From Thiodiazotropha sp050305975 (GTDB lineage: Bacteria > Pseudomonadota > Gammaproteobacteria > Chromatiales > Chromatiaceae): DNA of 30,445 bases. Position 1 is the stretch's first letter, and every line of letters starts with the position of its first letter. The position numbers and the translations under genes were made by a program. This document shows positions 22,938-30,280 of the stretch, piece after piece. The notes beneath the pieces were generated by a model that was given only the letters and a program-made list of their open reading frames with translations, did not search any database and was not told where the DNA came from. The stretch is from assembly GCA_050305975.1 (NCBI GenBank), contig JBNLGI010000028.1, positions 1 to 30,445 of the forward strand. The letters run 5' to 3'.

Positions 22938-23888
22938 ATGAAAGACTTATATCCCCCTATCGAGCCCTATGCCTCTCAGCGACTCAACGTGAGCGGGGGA
23001 CATCAACTCTATCTGGAGCAGGTCGGCAACCCGGAGGGGTTCCCGGTTCTGTTTCTTCACGGTGGCCCCGGCGCGGGATGCGAGGCCTACCATCGTCGCT
23101 TTTTCGACCCCAAGGTCTATCGTGTCGTCCTTTTCGACCAGCGCGGCTGCGGCCGATCCACCCCCCATGCCGAACTGCGGGAGAACACCACCTGGGACCT
23201 GGTGGCCGATATCGAAATCATACGCCGGGAGCTCGGCATCGAGCGCTGGCTGCTGTTCGGCGGATCCTGGGGTTCGACCCTGGCGCTGGCCTATGCCGAG
23301 ACCCATCCCGAGCGGGTCAGCGGCATGGTGCTGCGCGGGATCTTTCTCTGCCGCGACGAGGAGATCACCTGGTTTTACCAGTCTGGCGCCAGCAAGGTCT
23401 TTCCCGACTACTGGGAGGATTATCTGGCGCCCATCCCGGCGCCTGAACACAACGATCTCCTGCAGGCCTATCACCGGCGCCTGACGGGCGAGAACGAACT
23501 GCAGCGGATGGCCGCCGCCAAGGCCTGGTCGATCTGGGAGGGACGTACCGCCAGTCTCCACCCCAACGCTGCGGTGGTCGATTTCTTCTCCCACCCGCAC
23601 ACCGCCTTGAGCCTGGCCCGCATCGAGTGCCACTACTTCGTCAATCACGCCTTTCTGCGGCCCAACCAGCTGCTCGATGAGGCCTCGAAACTGGCCGGTA
23701 TCCCCGGTGTCATCGTGCAGGGGCGCTACGATCTCATCTGCCCCATGACCTCCGCCTGGGAGCTCCACCGCGCCTGGCAGGGCAGCGAGCTTAAGGTGAT
23801 TCCGGACGCCGCTCACTCCGCCGCTGAGCCGGGTATCCGCAGCGCCCTCATCGAAGCCACCGACCGCTTTGCCCGGAAGCTGGCGTGA
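22938..23888 (+). CDS. pip: Proline iminopeptidase (alpha/beta hydrolase)
   Basis: A cytoplasmic serine peptidase that removes N-terminal proline from peptides. The 316 residues show the oxyanion motif HGGPGAG (41-47), FDQRGCGRS (66-74), the nucleophile elbow GGS110WGS, the acid D265 in GRYDLICP and the base H293 in DAAHSA. The start PPIEPYASQRLNVSGGHQLYLE is typical of bacterial proline iminopeptidases. The ATG at 22938 directly follows AGGAA with almost no spacer, which is unusual, but no later start keeps the conserved N-terminus. It overlaps dtd by four bases (GTGA), so the two are co-translated. The leader carries the operator-like motif and a hairpin. Confidence 0.92.
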   Translation: MKDLYPPIEPYASQRLNVSGGHQLYLEQVGNPEGFPVLFLHGGPGAGCEAYHRRFFDPKVYRVVLFDQRGCGRSTPHAELRENTTWDLVADIEIIRRELGIERWLLFGGSWGSTLALAYAETHPERVSGMVLRGIFLCRDEEITWFYQSGASKVFPDYWEDYLAPIPAPEHNDLLQAYHRRLTGENELQRMAAAKAWSIWEGRTASLHPNAAVVDFFSHPHTALSLARIECHYFVNHAFLRPNQLLDEASKLAGIPGVIVQGRYDLICPMTSAWELHRAWQGSELKVIPDAAHSAAEPGIRSALIEATDRFARKLA

Positions 23889-24322
23889 TCGGTCTGCTGC
23901 AGCGCGTCTCGCAGGGCCGGGTCGAGATCGATGGCGAATGTGTCGGCGACATCGGCCGCGGTCTGGTGGTGCTGGTCGGTGTCCAGCGGGAGGATGACGA
24001 GGCCAAGGCCGATCGCCTGCTGGAGCGTCTGCTCGGCTACCGCGTCTTTCCCGACGAGAACGGGCGCATGAACCTCAGCCTGCATGACATACGCGGCGGT
24101 CTGCTGCTGGTGCCCCAGTTCACCCTGGCGGCGGACACCCGCAAGGGCACCCGGGCCGGTTTCTCCAGTGCCGCGGAGCCTGCGCTGGGGCAGCATCTGT
24201 TCGAACGTATGGTGCAGCAGGCACGAGCGCAACAGGTCGATGTCGCGAGCGGGGTCTTCGGCGCCGATATGCAGGTGGCGCTGATCAATGACGGTCCCGT
24301 GACCTTCTGGCTCGAGAGCTGA
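23885..24322 (+). CDS. dtd: D-aminoacyl-tRNA deacylase
   Basis: DTD frees tRNAs wrongly charged with D-amino acids or glycine in the cytoplasm. The 145-residue product is full length. It has the LLVPQFTLAADT motif (74-85) and the C-terminal NDGPVTFWLE motif (135-144, containing the cis Gly-Pro pair used for chirality checking). In the first motif the position that is serine in E. coli (SQFTL) reads proline here (PQFTL). The GTG start overlaps the pip stop as GTGA. The pip-dtd pairing fits a peptide and amino-acid housekeeping operon. Confidence 0.96.
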   Translation: MIGLLQRVSQGRVEIDGECVGDIGRGLVVLVGVQREDDEAKADRLLERLLGYRVFPDENGRMNLSLHDIRGGLLLVPQFTLAADTRKGTRAGFSSAAEPALGQHLFERMVQQARAQQVDVASGVFGADMQVALINDGPVTFWLES

Positions 24323-24330
24323 CCATATCC

Positions 24331-24350
24331 CCTCAACATAGAGGTTTTTT
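24331..24350 (+). terminator. Weak intrinsic terminator after dtd
   Basis: CCTC (24331-24334) pairs with GAGG (24341-24344) and is followed by TTTTTT (24345-24350). The stem is short but the T-run is good. It follows the dtd stop by nine bases. Confidence 0.4.
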
Positions 24351-24435
24351 GCTGCCGGGGGGTTGGGCAGAATCGCACACATCCGACAACAGGCCGGAAC
24401 GGACGACGGCAGAGAATCATCGACAGGACCACACC

Positions 24436-25404
24436 ATGGCTTTACCTCGCTCCCATACACGCTTTCTGATCACACTCTGGCTACTGCTCTTCGTCTTCAC
24501 CCCCGCCTGGGCGGAGACGGGTCCGGCCGTCCCGGACTATCCGGCGGAGCAGGTGGCCCCCGGGGTCTACGTGATTCACGGGCCCCTGGGGGTGCCGTCG
24601 GTGGAGAACCGCGGCTTCATCAACAATCCCGCCTTCGTCGTCGGCGCCAGCGGTGTGATCGTGATCGATCCGGGCTCCAGTCTGCAGATCGGCGAGATGG
24701 TGCTGCGGCAGATTCGCGGAGTGACCGAGCTGCCGGTGGTGGCGGTCTTCAACACCCACATTCACGGCGACCACTGGCTGGCCAATCAGGCCATTCGCCA
24801 GGCCTATCCGGAGGCGCCGATCTTCGGCCACGAGGAGATGCGCAAAATGGTCGAGAAGGGCGAGGGACGAGCCTTTCTCGCCACCCTAATGCGCATGACC
24901 GATGGCGCCGTGGCGGGTACCGAGGAGGTCCCGCCCGATCACCTGACGGGAGATGCGGACGTGTTGAGTTTCGGCGGTATCGATCTGCGCATCCACTATC
25001 AACCCAAGGCTCACAGCCACAGCGACATCATGCTCGAGCTGCCCCGGCTCAAGGTGCTGTTCCTGGGGGACAATGCGATGAGCAATCGCCTGGGCCAGAT
25101 GGACAGTGGCACCTTCGGCGGCAACATCGCCGCCCTCGACATGGCGCTGGCGACCGAGGCGGAGGTCTTCGTGCCGGGGCATGGTCGGACCGGAGGGCCT
25201 GAGGTGGCGGAGATCTACCGCCGTTATCTGACACAGCTGAAGGCACTGGTGGCGACCCATTTCGAAGCGGGACTCAGCGACTTCGAGATGAAGCCCAAGG
25301 TGATCGAGGATATGGGGCCCTACCGCGACTGGGTCGATTTCGAACGCAACGTGGGACGTCACATCAGTCTGGCCTATCTGGAGGTCGAGTCAGAGCTGTT
25401 TTAA
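24436..25404 (+). CDS. Exported metallo-beta-lactamase-fold hydrolase
   Basis: A zinc-dependent hydrolase of the MBL fold acting outside the cytoplasm. The 322 residues start with a signal peptide (1-26, ending PAWA). The metal motif is THIHGDHW (H108, H110, D112, H113), with further ligands likely at H193 or H195 (KAHSHSD), D212 (LGDNAM) and H259 (VPGHG). I choose the ATG at 24436, which gives a clean signal peptide and has AGGA eight bases upstream; the longer open frame from 24349 would bury it. Relatives include the SoxH-like and quinoprotein-associated MBL hydrolases of sulfur- and alcohol-oxidising bacteria. The substrate is not known. A cytochrome-like fragment follows in the same frame after a single TAA. 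Confidence 0.87.
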   Translation: MALPRSHTRFLITLWLLLFVFTPAWAETGPAVPDYPAEQVAPGVYVIHGPLGVPSVENRGFINNPAFVVGASGVIVIDPGSSLQIGEMVLRQIRGVTELPVVAVFNTHIHGDHWLANQAIRQAYPEAPIFGHEEMRKMVEKGEGRAFLATLMRMTDGAVAGTEEVPPDHLTGDADVLSFGGIDLRIHYQPKAHSHSDIMLELPRLKVLFLGDNAMSNRLGQMDSGTFGGNIAALDMALATEAEVFVPGHGRTGGPEVAEIYRRYLTQLKALVATHFEAGLSDFEMKPKVIEDMGPYRDWVDFERNVGRHISLAYLEVESELF

Positions 25405-25440
25405 CTCTCCATTCGAAAGAGGAGAGCCAGGTGCGCCGTC

Positions 25441-25599
25441 ATGTCGCAGCAGTTCCTGGAGGACGCCATCCCTCGGATGGAGCGGGCCGTGGCCAGCCGC
25501 GAGTGGCCGGTGTTTGATGCGGGATTCAGGGCAGTGCGGGCCATCTGCATGCATTGTCACAGGCAGAATGATCACGCTTTCATCGTTCTTCCGGAGCAA
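25441..25599 (+). pseudogene. Remnant of a cytochrome-c-like gene (CxxCH)
   Basis: This open frame encodes FLEDAIPRMERAV, then SREWPVFDAGFRAV and a heme-c motif CMHCH (25546-25560), followed by HAFIVLPE. It resembles the C-terminal end of small periplasmic heme proteins of the form ARDxxAFDxAF-CxxCH-GFIVI. No signal peptide or N-terminal domain precedes it. The ATG has no ribosome binding site in range. The good site AGGAG (25420-25424) instead serves a GTG at 25431 in another frame that stops after 28 codons. After about residue 53 the frame loses any family resemblance and runs on into hisB. It is in frame with the upstream hydrolase across one TAA. I read it as a truncated gene; a short functional protein is possible but less likely. 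Confidence 0.45.
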
Positions 25600-25757
25600 T
25601 CGGCGACGGCGTCGAGTACGGTGCTCAGTCTACCGCCGGCTGTGCCCTGGAGACGGCAACGCACGGCTTCGTTCAAGCTGCCTTTTGACTGTTTTTCCTC
25701 TAGAATACCCCGATTTGGGCGACGCCCATCTATTCGAGTCCAATCGGAGCCACCGAC

Positions 25758-26348
25758 ATGCAGCGTACCGCGGAGGTTGAGCGCAATACCCTGGAGACCC
25801 GGATACGGGTCCGTCTGAACCTGGACGGCACCGGCGCCAGCGGGTTCGAGACCGGGGTGCCATTTCTCGACCACATGATGGACCAGATCGCCCGCCACGG
25901 GCTGATCGATCTCGAAGTCGACGCAGACGGCGATCTGCACATCGATGCCCACCACACAGTGGAGGACATCGGCATCACCCTGGGCCAGGCCCTGGCCAGG
26001 GCGGTCGGCGACAAGAAGGGTATCCGTCGCTACGGTCACGCCTATGTGCCGCTGGACGAGGCCCTGTCACGGGTGGTGGTCGACTTCTCCGGCCGTCCCG
26101 GACTGGTCTACAATCTGGAGTTCACCCGCGCCCGCATCGGCGATTTCGACGTGGACCTGTTCCAGGAATTCTTCCAGGGGCTGGTCAACCACGCCGCCAT
26201 CACCCTGCACATCGACAACCTGCGTGGCAGCAACGCCCACCACCAGGCGGAGACGGTGTTCAAGGCCCTGGGCCGCGCCCTGCGCATGGCGCTGGAGCCC
26301 GACCCGCGCATGTCCGATCAGGTGCCCTCTACCAAGGGCAGTCTGTAG
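25758..26348 (+). CDS. hisB: Imidazoleglycerol-phosphate dehydratase
   Basis: Catalyses dehydration of imidazole glycerol phosphate to imidazole acetol phosphate in histidine synthesis. The 196 residues match the monofunctional enzyme; the phosphatase half of E. coli HisB is absent. Manganese-binding motifs are visible: FLDHMMDQIARHG, DAHHTVEDIGITLG and GSNAHHQAETVFKALGRAL. The ATG has GGAG eight bases upstream. It is the first gene of the his cluster in this window. hisG, hisD and hisC are not here. Confidence 0.97.
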   Translation: MQRTAEVERNTLETRIRVRLNLDGTGASGFETGVPFLDHMMDQIARHGLIDLEVDADGDLHIDAHHTVEDIGITLGQALARAVGDKKGIRRYGHAYVPLDEALSRVVVDFSGRPGLVYNLEFTRARIGDFDVDLFQEFFQGLVNHAAITLHIDNLRGSNAHHQAETVFKALGRALRMALEPDPRMSDQVPSTKGSL

Positions 26349-26366
26349 CCGGCAGGATCTGAATCG

Positions 26367-27011
26367 ATGACACAACGTATCACCGTAATCGATTACGGCA
26401 TGGGCAACCTGCGCTCGGTGGCCAAGGCGGTCGAGCATGTGGCGGGCGCGGGTGATGAGGTGCTGGTCAGCGACGATCCGGAGCTGATCCTGCACTCCGA
26501 CCGGGTGGTCTTCCCCGGTCAGGGGGCGGCGCGCGACTGCATGGCGGCGATCTCCGACCACCACCTCAACCGGGCGATCCTGGAGGCGGCCCGCAGCAAA
26601 CCCTTCCTGGGTATCTGCATGGGTCAGCAGGTGCTGCTCGATTTCAGCGAAGAGAACGGCGGCACGAAACTGCTCGGCCTCTATGCCGGCCAGGTGCGCC
26701 GCTTCCCCGGTGGCACCGCTCCCGATGGCGAAGCGCTGAAGATCCCCCACATGGGCTGGAACCGGGTGCATCAGCTGCACGATCATCCCCTGTGGCAGGG
26801 TATTCCCCAGGAGAGCCGTTTCTACTTCGTGCACAGCTACTATGTGGATCCGGAGCGCAAGGAGCTGGCGGCGGCCACCACCGACTACGGGGTGAGCTTC
26901 GCCAGCGCCATCGCCGAGAACAACCTCTTCGCGGTGCAGTTCCATCCGGAGAAGAGCGCCGACGCGGGGCTGCAGCTGTTGAAGAATTTCGTCAACTGGA
27001 ATCCCGCATGA
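26367..27011 (+). CDS. hisH: Imidazole glycerol phosphate synthase, glutaminase subunit
   Basis: HisH releases ammonia from glutamine and passes it to HisF. The 214 residues show the glutaminase triad: nucleophile C84 in GICMGQQ, H193 and E195 in QFHPEKS. IDYGMGN (8-14) is at the N-terminus and the PGQGA oxyanion segment at about 50-54. The start lies 18 bases after the hisB stop. Downstream, 142 bases of palindromic repeats separate it from hisA. Confidence 0.97.
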   Translation: MTQRITVIDYGMGNLRSVAKAVEHVAGAGDEVLVSDDPELILHSDRVVFPGQGAARDCMAAISDHHLNRAILEAARSKPFLGICMGQQVLLDFSEENGGTKLLGLYAGQVRRFPGGTAPDGEALKIPHMGWNRVHQLHDHPLWQGIPQESRFYFVHSYYVDPERKELAAATTDYGVSFASAIAENNLFAVQFHPEKSADAGLQLLKNFVNWNPA

Positions 27012-27032
27012 AGGGTTTCATTACATCTGGGA

Positions 27033-27095
27033 CGGTGGGGCAGGGCCCCACCCTACCTTTCAGTCCAGTGTAGGGTGGGGCCCTGCCCCACCGAA
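27033..27095. repeat. REPIN-like inverted doublet, family B, between hisH and hisA
   Basis: Arm 27033-27057 (GGTGGGGCAGGGCCCCACCC core) and its inverse 27071-27095 (TAGGGTGGGGCCCTGCCCCACCG) are near-perfect complements, 13 bases apart. Each arm is itself palindromic. Confidence 0.82.
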
Positions 27096-27109
27096 TTGAT
27101 TAATCCGAG

Positions 27110-27131
27110 TAGGGTGCGGCTTGCCGCATCG
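27110..27131. repeat. Single palindrome, family A, before hisA
   Basis: TAGGGTGCGGCTTGCCGCAT followed by CG matches family A copies at 7981 and 14233 with one change. It lies 23 bases before the hisA start, just upstream of its ribosome binding site AGGAAA. Confidence 0.75.
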
Positions 27132-27153
27132 AAAATAGATCAGGAAACGAATC

Positions 27154-27897
27154 GTGCTGTTGATACCCGCCATCGATCTCAAGGACGGTCAGTGTGTGCG
27201 TCTGCGCCAGGGGCGCATGGATGACGATACCGTCTTCTCCGACAATCCGGTGGAGATGGCGACCCGCTGGATCGAGGCCGGCGGACGCCGCCTGCATCTG
27301 GTCGATCTCAACGGCGCCTTTGCCGGCGAGCCGGTCAACGGCGAGGTGATCCGCGCCATCGCCGCGGCCCATCCCGGGGTGCCGATCCAGGTCGGCGGGG
27401 GCATCCGCGACGAGGCGACCATCGAGGCCTACCTAAAGGCCGGTGTCAGTTACTGCATCATCGGTACCCAGGCGGTGAAGGAGCCCGAGTTCGTGGCCCG
27501 CGCCTGTGCCGCCTTTCCCGGCCATATCATCGTCGGCCTCGACGCCAAGGAGGGGATGGTGGCGATCAACGGCTGGGCCGAGGTGACCGACCAGGAGGTG
27601 ACGCAGCTGGCGCGCCGTTTCCAGGACGACGGGGTCTCCGCCATCGTCTATACCGACATCGGCCGCGACGGCATGCTCAGCGGCCCCAATGTGGAGGCCA
27701 CGGCGGCCCTGGCCAACGCCATCTCGATTCCGGTCATCGCCTCCGGCGGCATCACCGACATCGGGGATATCGAGGCGCTCTGCCGTGCCGACACCGACAA
27801 TATCATGGGCGCCATTACCGGGCGGGCCATCTACGAGGGCACGCTGGATCTGGCCGCCGGGCAGAAGCTGGCGGATGAGTTGTCGAAGAAATTTTGA
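27154..27897 (+). CDS. hisA: ProFAR isomerase
   Basis: HisA performs the Amadori rearrangement of ProFAR to PRFAR. The 247-residue TIM barrel opens LLIPAIDLKDGQCVRL with catalytic D8. VQVGGGIR-type phosphate binding is seen as QVGGGIRDEAT, and the second phosphate site as VIASGGITDIGD. IVGLDAKEG and YTDIGRDGM carry the other conserved acids. The start is GTG at 27154 with AGGAAA upstream. Its last codons (AAATTTTGA) lie inside the left arm of the AT-rich inverted repeat that follows. Confidence 0.97.
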   Translation: MLLIPAIDLKDGQCVRLRQGRMDDDTVFSDNPVEMATRWIEAGGRRLHLVDLNGAFAGEPVNGEVIRAIAAAHPGVPIQVGGGIRDEATIEAYLKAGVSYCIIGTQAVKEPEFVARACAAFPGHIIVGLDAKEGMVAINGWAEVTDQEVTQLARRFQDDGVSAIVYTDIGRDGMLSGPNVEATAALANAISIPVIASGGITDIGDIEALCRADTDNIMGAITGRAIYEGTLDLAAGQKLADELSKKF

Positions 27898-27904
27898 ATT
27901 GTGA

Positions 27905-28001
27905 ATTTTGAATTTTGAATTGGATGAGTGCGCTGTGCGCACGACCTGTTTTTGAAAGAGGCGGCGAGCGTCAGTCAGCGCCACAATTCAAAATTCAAAA
28001 T
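27905..28001. repeat. Perfect 18-bp inverted repeat bracketing a small element, hisA-hisF gap
   Basis: ATTTTGAATTTTGAATTG (27905-27922) is exactly complementary in reverse to 27984-28001. The arms are built from a 7-base AATTTTG unit, and the unit continues leftward into the hisA stop codon. The 61 bases between are GC-rich and contain a small hairpin GTGCGC/GCGCAC (27928-27942). The whole 124-base gap resembles a short inverted-repeat element. Confidence 0.85.
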
Positions 28002-28021
28002 ATAAAAATTGAAGAGTAAAC

Positions 28022-28792
28022 ATGTTAGCCAAACGCATCATCCCCTGCCTCGACGTGGACGCCGGCCGTGTAGTCAAGGGCGTCAAGTTCGTCGATATCC
28101 GCGACGCCGGCGATCCGGTGGAGGTGGCTCGGCGCTACAACGAAGAGGGGGCCGACGAGATCACCTTTCTCGATATCACCGCCAGCTCGGACGACCGGGA
28201 GACCATCGTGCATGTGGTCGAGCAGGTGGCCAGTGAGGTCTTCATCCCCCTCACCGTGGGCGGCGGCATCCGCACCGCGGACGACATCCGGCGCATGCTC
28301 AACGCCGGCGCCGACAAGGTAGCGATCAACACCGCGGCGGTGTTCAATCCGGAGTTCGTCAGGGAGGCTACCGAGCGCTTCGGCTCCCAGTGCATCGTGG
28401 TGGCCATCGACGCCAAGCAGGTGAGCGGCGAGGGCGAGCCCCTGAAGTGGGAGATCTTCACCCACGGCGGACGCAAGCCCACCGGCCTCGACGCCGTCGA
28501 GTGGGCCAAGCGCATGAGCGACTACGGCGCCGGCGAGATCCTGCTTACCAGCATGGATCGGGACGGCACCAAGATCGGTTTCGACAACCGGCTGACCCGC
28601 GCCATCGTCGAGGCGGTGCCGATCCCGGTGATCGCCTCTGGCGGCGTCGGCAACCTGCAACACCTGGTGGATGGGGTCAAGCAGGGCGGCGCCGATGCGG
28701 TGCTGGCGGCCAGCATCTTCCACTTCGCCGAATACTCCATCGGGGAGGCCAAGCGGTTCATGCAGGAGCAGGGCGTCGAGGTGCGCCTGTGA
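28022..28792 (+). CDS. hisF: Imidazole glycerol phosphate synthase, cyclase subunit
   Basis: HisF uses ammonia from HisH to convert PRFAR to imidazole glycerol phosphate and AICAR. The 256-residue TIM barrel has IIPCLDVDAGRVVKGVKF with catalytic D11, VGGGIRTADD, VVAIDAK with the second catalytic acid, LLTSMDRDGTK and VIASGGVGN. It overlaps hisI by four bases (GTGA). Confidence 0.97.
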   Translation: MLAKRIIPCLDVDAGRVVKGVKFVDIRDAGDPVEVARRYNEEGADEITFLDITASSDDRETIVHVVEQVASEVFIPLTVGGGIRTADDIRRMLNAGADKVAINTAAVFNPEFVREATERFGSQCIVVAIDAKQVSGEGEPLKWEIFTHGGRKPTGLDAVEWAKRMSDYGAGEILLTSMDRDGTKIGFDNRLTRAIVEAVPIPVIASGGVGNLQHLVDGVKQGGADAVLAASIFHFAEYSIGEAKRFMQEQGVEVRL

Positions 28793-29169
28793 GCTGGCTC
28801 GATGAGGTCAAATGGGACGATCAGGGACTGGTGCCCGCCATCGCTCAGGAGGCCGGCAGCGGCAAGATCCTGATGCTGGCCTGGATGAACCGGGAGGCGC
28901 TGATGCTCACCTCGGACACCGGCCATGCGGTCTACTGGTCGCGCTCCCGCGGCAAGCTCTGGCACAAAGGCGAGGAGTCGGGCCACCAGCAGGTGGTGCA
29001 CGCCATCCGCCTCGACTGCGACGGCGACGTGGTGCTGCTGGAAGTGGAGCAGAAGGGCGGCATCGCCTGTCACACCGGTCGCCACAACTGCTTCTTCCGG
29101 GAGCTGCAGGGCGAGGAGTGGGTGGAGGTGTTGCCGGTGCTGAAGGATCCCGGCGACATCTACCGATAG
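28789..29169 (+). CDS. hisI: Phosphoribosyl-AMP cyclohydrolase
   Basis: Opens the adenine ring of PR-AMP, the third step of the pathway. The 126 residues have MLAWMNREAL, YWSRSRGKLWHKGEESGH, the metal-binding RLDCDGDVVLL and the CHTGRHNCFF zinc motif. The start is GTG within the hisF stop (GTGA), so the pair is translationally coupled. It is not fused to HisE, unlike E. coli HisIE; the two are split by 194 bases holding a palindrome doublet. Confidence 0.96.
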   Translation: MSWLDEVKWDDQGLVPAIAQEAGSGKILMLAWMNREALMLTSDTGHAVYWSRSRGKLWHKGEESGHQQVVHAIRLDCDGDVVLLEVEQKGGIACHTGRHNCFFRELQGEEWVEVLPVLKDPGDIYR

Positions 29170-29213
29170 CACCAGAAGGTGCTGCGCCGGCAGGGTGAGG
29201 ATCGCTCCGTTTT

Positions 29214-29280
29214 TGGTGGGGCAGGTACCCACCCTACCGGAATAGGGAGCTTGTTGTAGGGTGGGGCCATGCCCCACCAG
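29214..29280. repeat. REPIN-like inverted doublet, family B, between hisI and hisE
   Basis: Arms about 29214-29240 (TTGGTGGGGCAGGTACCCACCCTACC) and 29256-29280 (GTAGGGTGGGGCCATGCCCCACC) are inverted copies with a few mismatches, 15 bases apart. Confidence 0.78.
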
Positions 29281-29363
29281 AGTGCCGATTGATGGGAACT
29301 GCTGAGACTCAACTTCGGTTCAGCCAACAGCAGAGCAGGTTTCACGAGGTCCAAGGATTCACT

Positions 29364-29687
29364 ATGAGTGACGTTTTGCAACAACTGGCCCGGGTCCTGG
29401 AGGAGCGCAAGCAGGCGGAGCCCGACAGCTCCTACGTGGCCAAGCTCTATGCCAAGGGCCTCGATGCGATCCTCAAGAAGATCGGCGAAGAGGCCACCGA
29501 GACCGTAATGGCGGCGAAGGACGGTGACGCGGACAAGATCATCTACGAGACCGCCGATCTCTGGTTTCACTCCCTGGTGTTGCTGGCCCATCAGGGGCTG
29601 GGACCCGAGGACGTGCTGAAAGAGCTGGAACGGCGTTTCGGCCTCTCGGGGCTGGAGGAGAAGGCGCAGCGGGGCGATACCGGATAA
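29364..29687 (+). CDS. hisE: Phosphoribosyl-ATP pyrophosphatase
   Basis: Removes pyrophosphate from PR-ATP, the second step of the pathway. The 107-residue helical protein carries KKIGEEATETVMAAKDGD and YETADLWFHSLVLLA, the acidic metal-binding helices of the HisE/MazG fold. I choose the ATG at 29364 (MSDVLQQLARVLEERK), with AAGGA upstream. The longer frame from 29289 adds 25 unconserved residues. Confidence 0.95.
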   Translation: MSDVLQQLARVLEERKQAEPDSSYVAKLYAKGLDAILKKIGEEATETVMAAKDGDADKIIYETADLWFHSLVLLAHQGLGPEDVLKELERRFGLSGLEEKAQRGDTG

Positions 29688-29729
29688 ACTCTGGAGACTG
29701 AGGTAAGCGCTGAGAATCCGACGGGTTTG

Positions 29730-29793
29730 TGGTGGGGCAGGGCCCCACCCTGGCGCGATTCCGGAGTGTAGGGTGGGGCCCAGCCCCATCGAG
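29730..29793. repeat. REPIN-like inverted doublet, family B, between hisE and tatA
   Basis: Arms about 29730-29753 (GGTGGGGCAGGGCCCCACCC core) and 29768-29793 (TAGGGTGGGGCCCAGCCCCAT core) are inverted copies. The rest of the 309-base gap (29794-29996) shows no gene and no convincing promoter. Confidence 0.8.
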
Positions 29794-29996
29794 TGGAAAG
29801 CAAAGGTTCAGTGTGGCTTGAGGGACAAGACGTCCAATCGGAACTGTTTGAAATAGAGCACCATTCCGGTCGGCTCCCAAGTGGGTTATTATCCCCCGAC
29901 TACGCCACCTCAACCGGGTGGCGCGAACCCGTGCAATCGGGGTCGAAACGATTCAATCGATATACCGGCAACATCGGCCGGAGAGTGGAGAAGATT

Positions 29997-30239
29997 ATGG
30001 GTTTAGGCGGTATCAGTATCTGGCAGCTGTTGATCATTCTGGCCATCGTGCTCCTGTTGTTCGGCACCAAGCGGCTGAAAAACATCGGCTCCGATCTGGG
30101 TGGCGCCATCAAGGGCTTCAAAGGCGCCATGAAGGAGGGCGAGAAGAAGGAGGAGGAGAAGCAGGAGCAGATCGAGAAGTCCGAGTCCGGCACCGTGGTC
30201 GAGGGTGAGGTTACGTCCAAAGAGAAGGACAAGAGCTGA
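29997..30239 (+). CDS. tatA: Twin-arginine translocase subunit TatA
   Basis: TatA oligomerises to form the protein-conducting part of the twin-arginine exporter in the inner membrane. The 80 residues show a transmembrane helix (about 7-22, SIWQLLIILAIVLLLF), the FG hinge (22-23), the amphipathic helix TKRLKNIGSDLGGAIKGFKGAM, and a charged Glu/Lys tail. I choose the ATG at 29997, with GGAG upstream. A longer frame from 29793 would add 68 residues unlike TatA. It is followed 41 bases later by tatB, so a tatABC operon begins here, as in Pseudomonas, where it follows hisI-hisE. Confidence 0.96.
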   Translation: MGLGGISIWQLLIILAIVLLLFGTKRLKNIGSDLGGAIKGFKGAMKEGEKKEEEKQEQIEKSESGTVVEGEVTSKEKDKS

Positions 30240-30280
30240 AGGCCACAGCCCCACTGTTCTCGTCCTGTTGAGTACGCCCC

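Noticed and set aside
24345..24435. Longer N-terminus of the MBL hydrolase starting at 24349
   Set aside because: It would place 29 charged residues before an obvious signal peptide; the ATG at 24436 has its own ribosome site.
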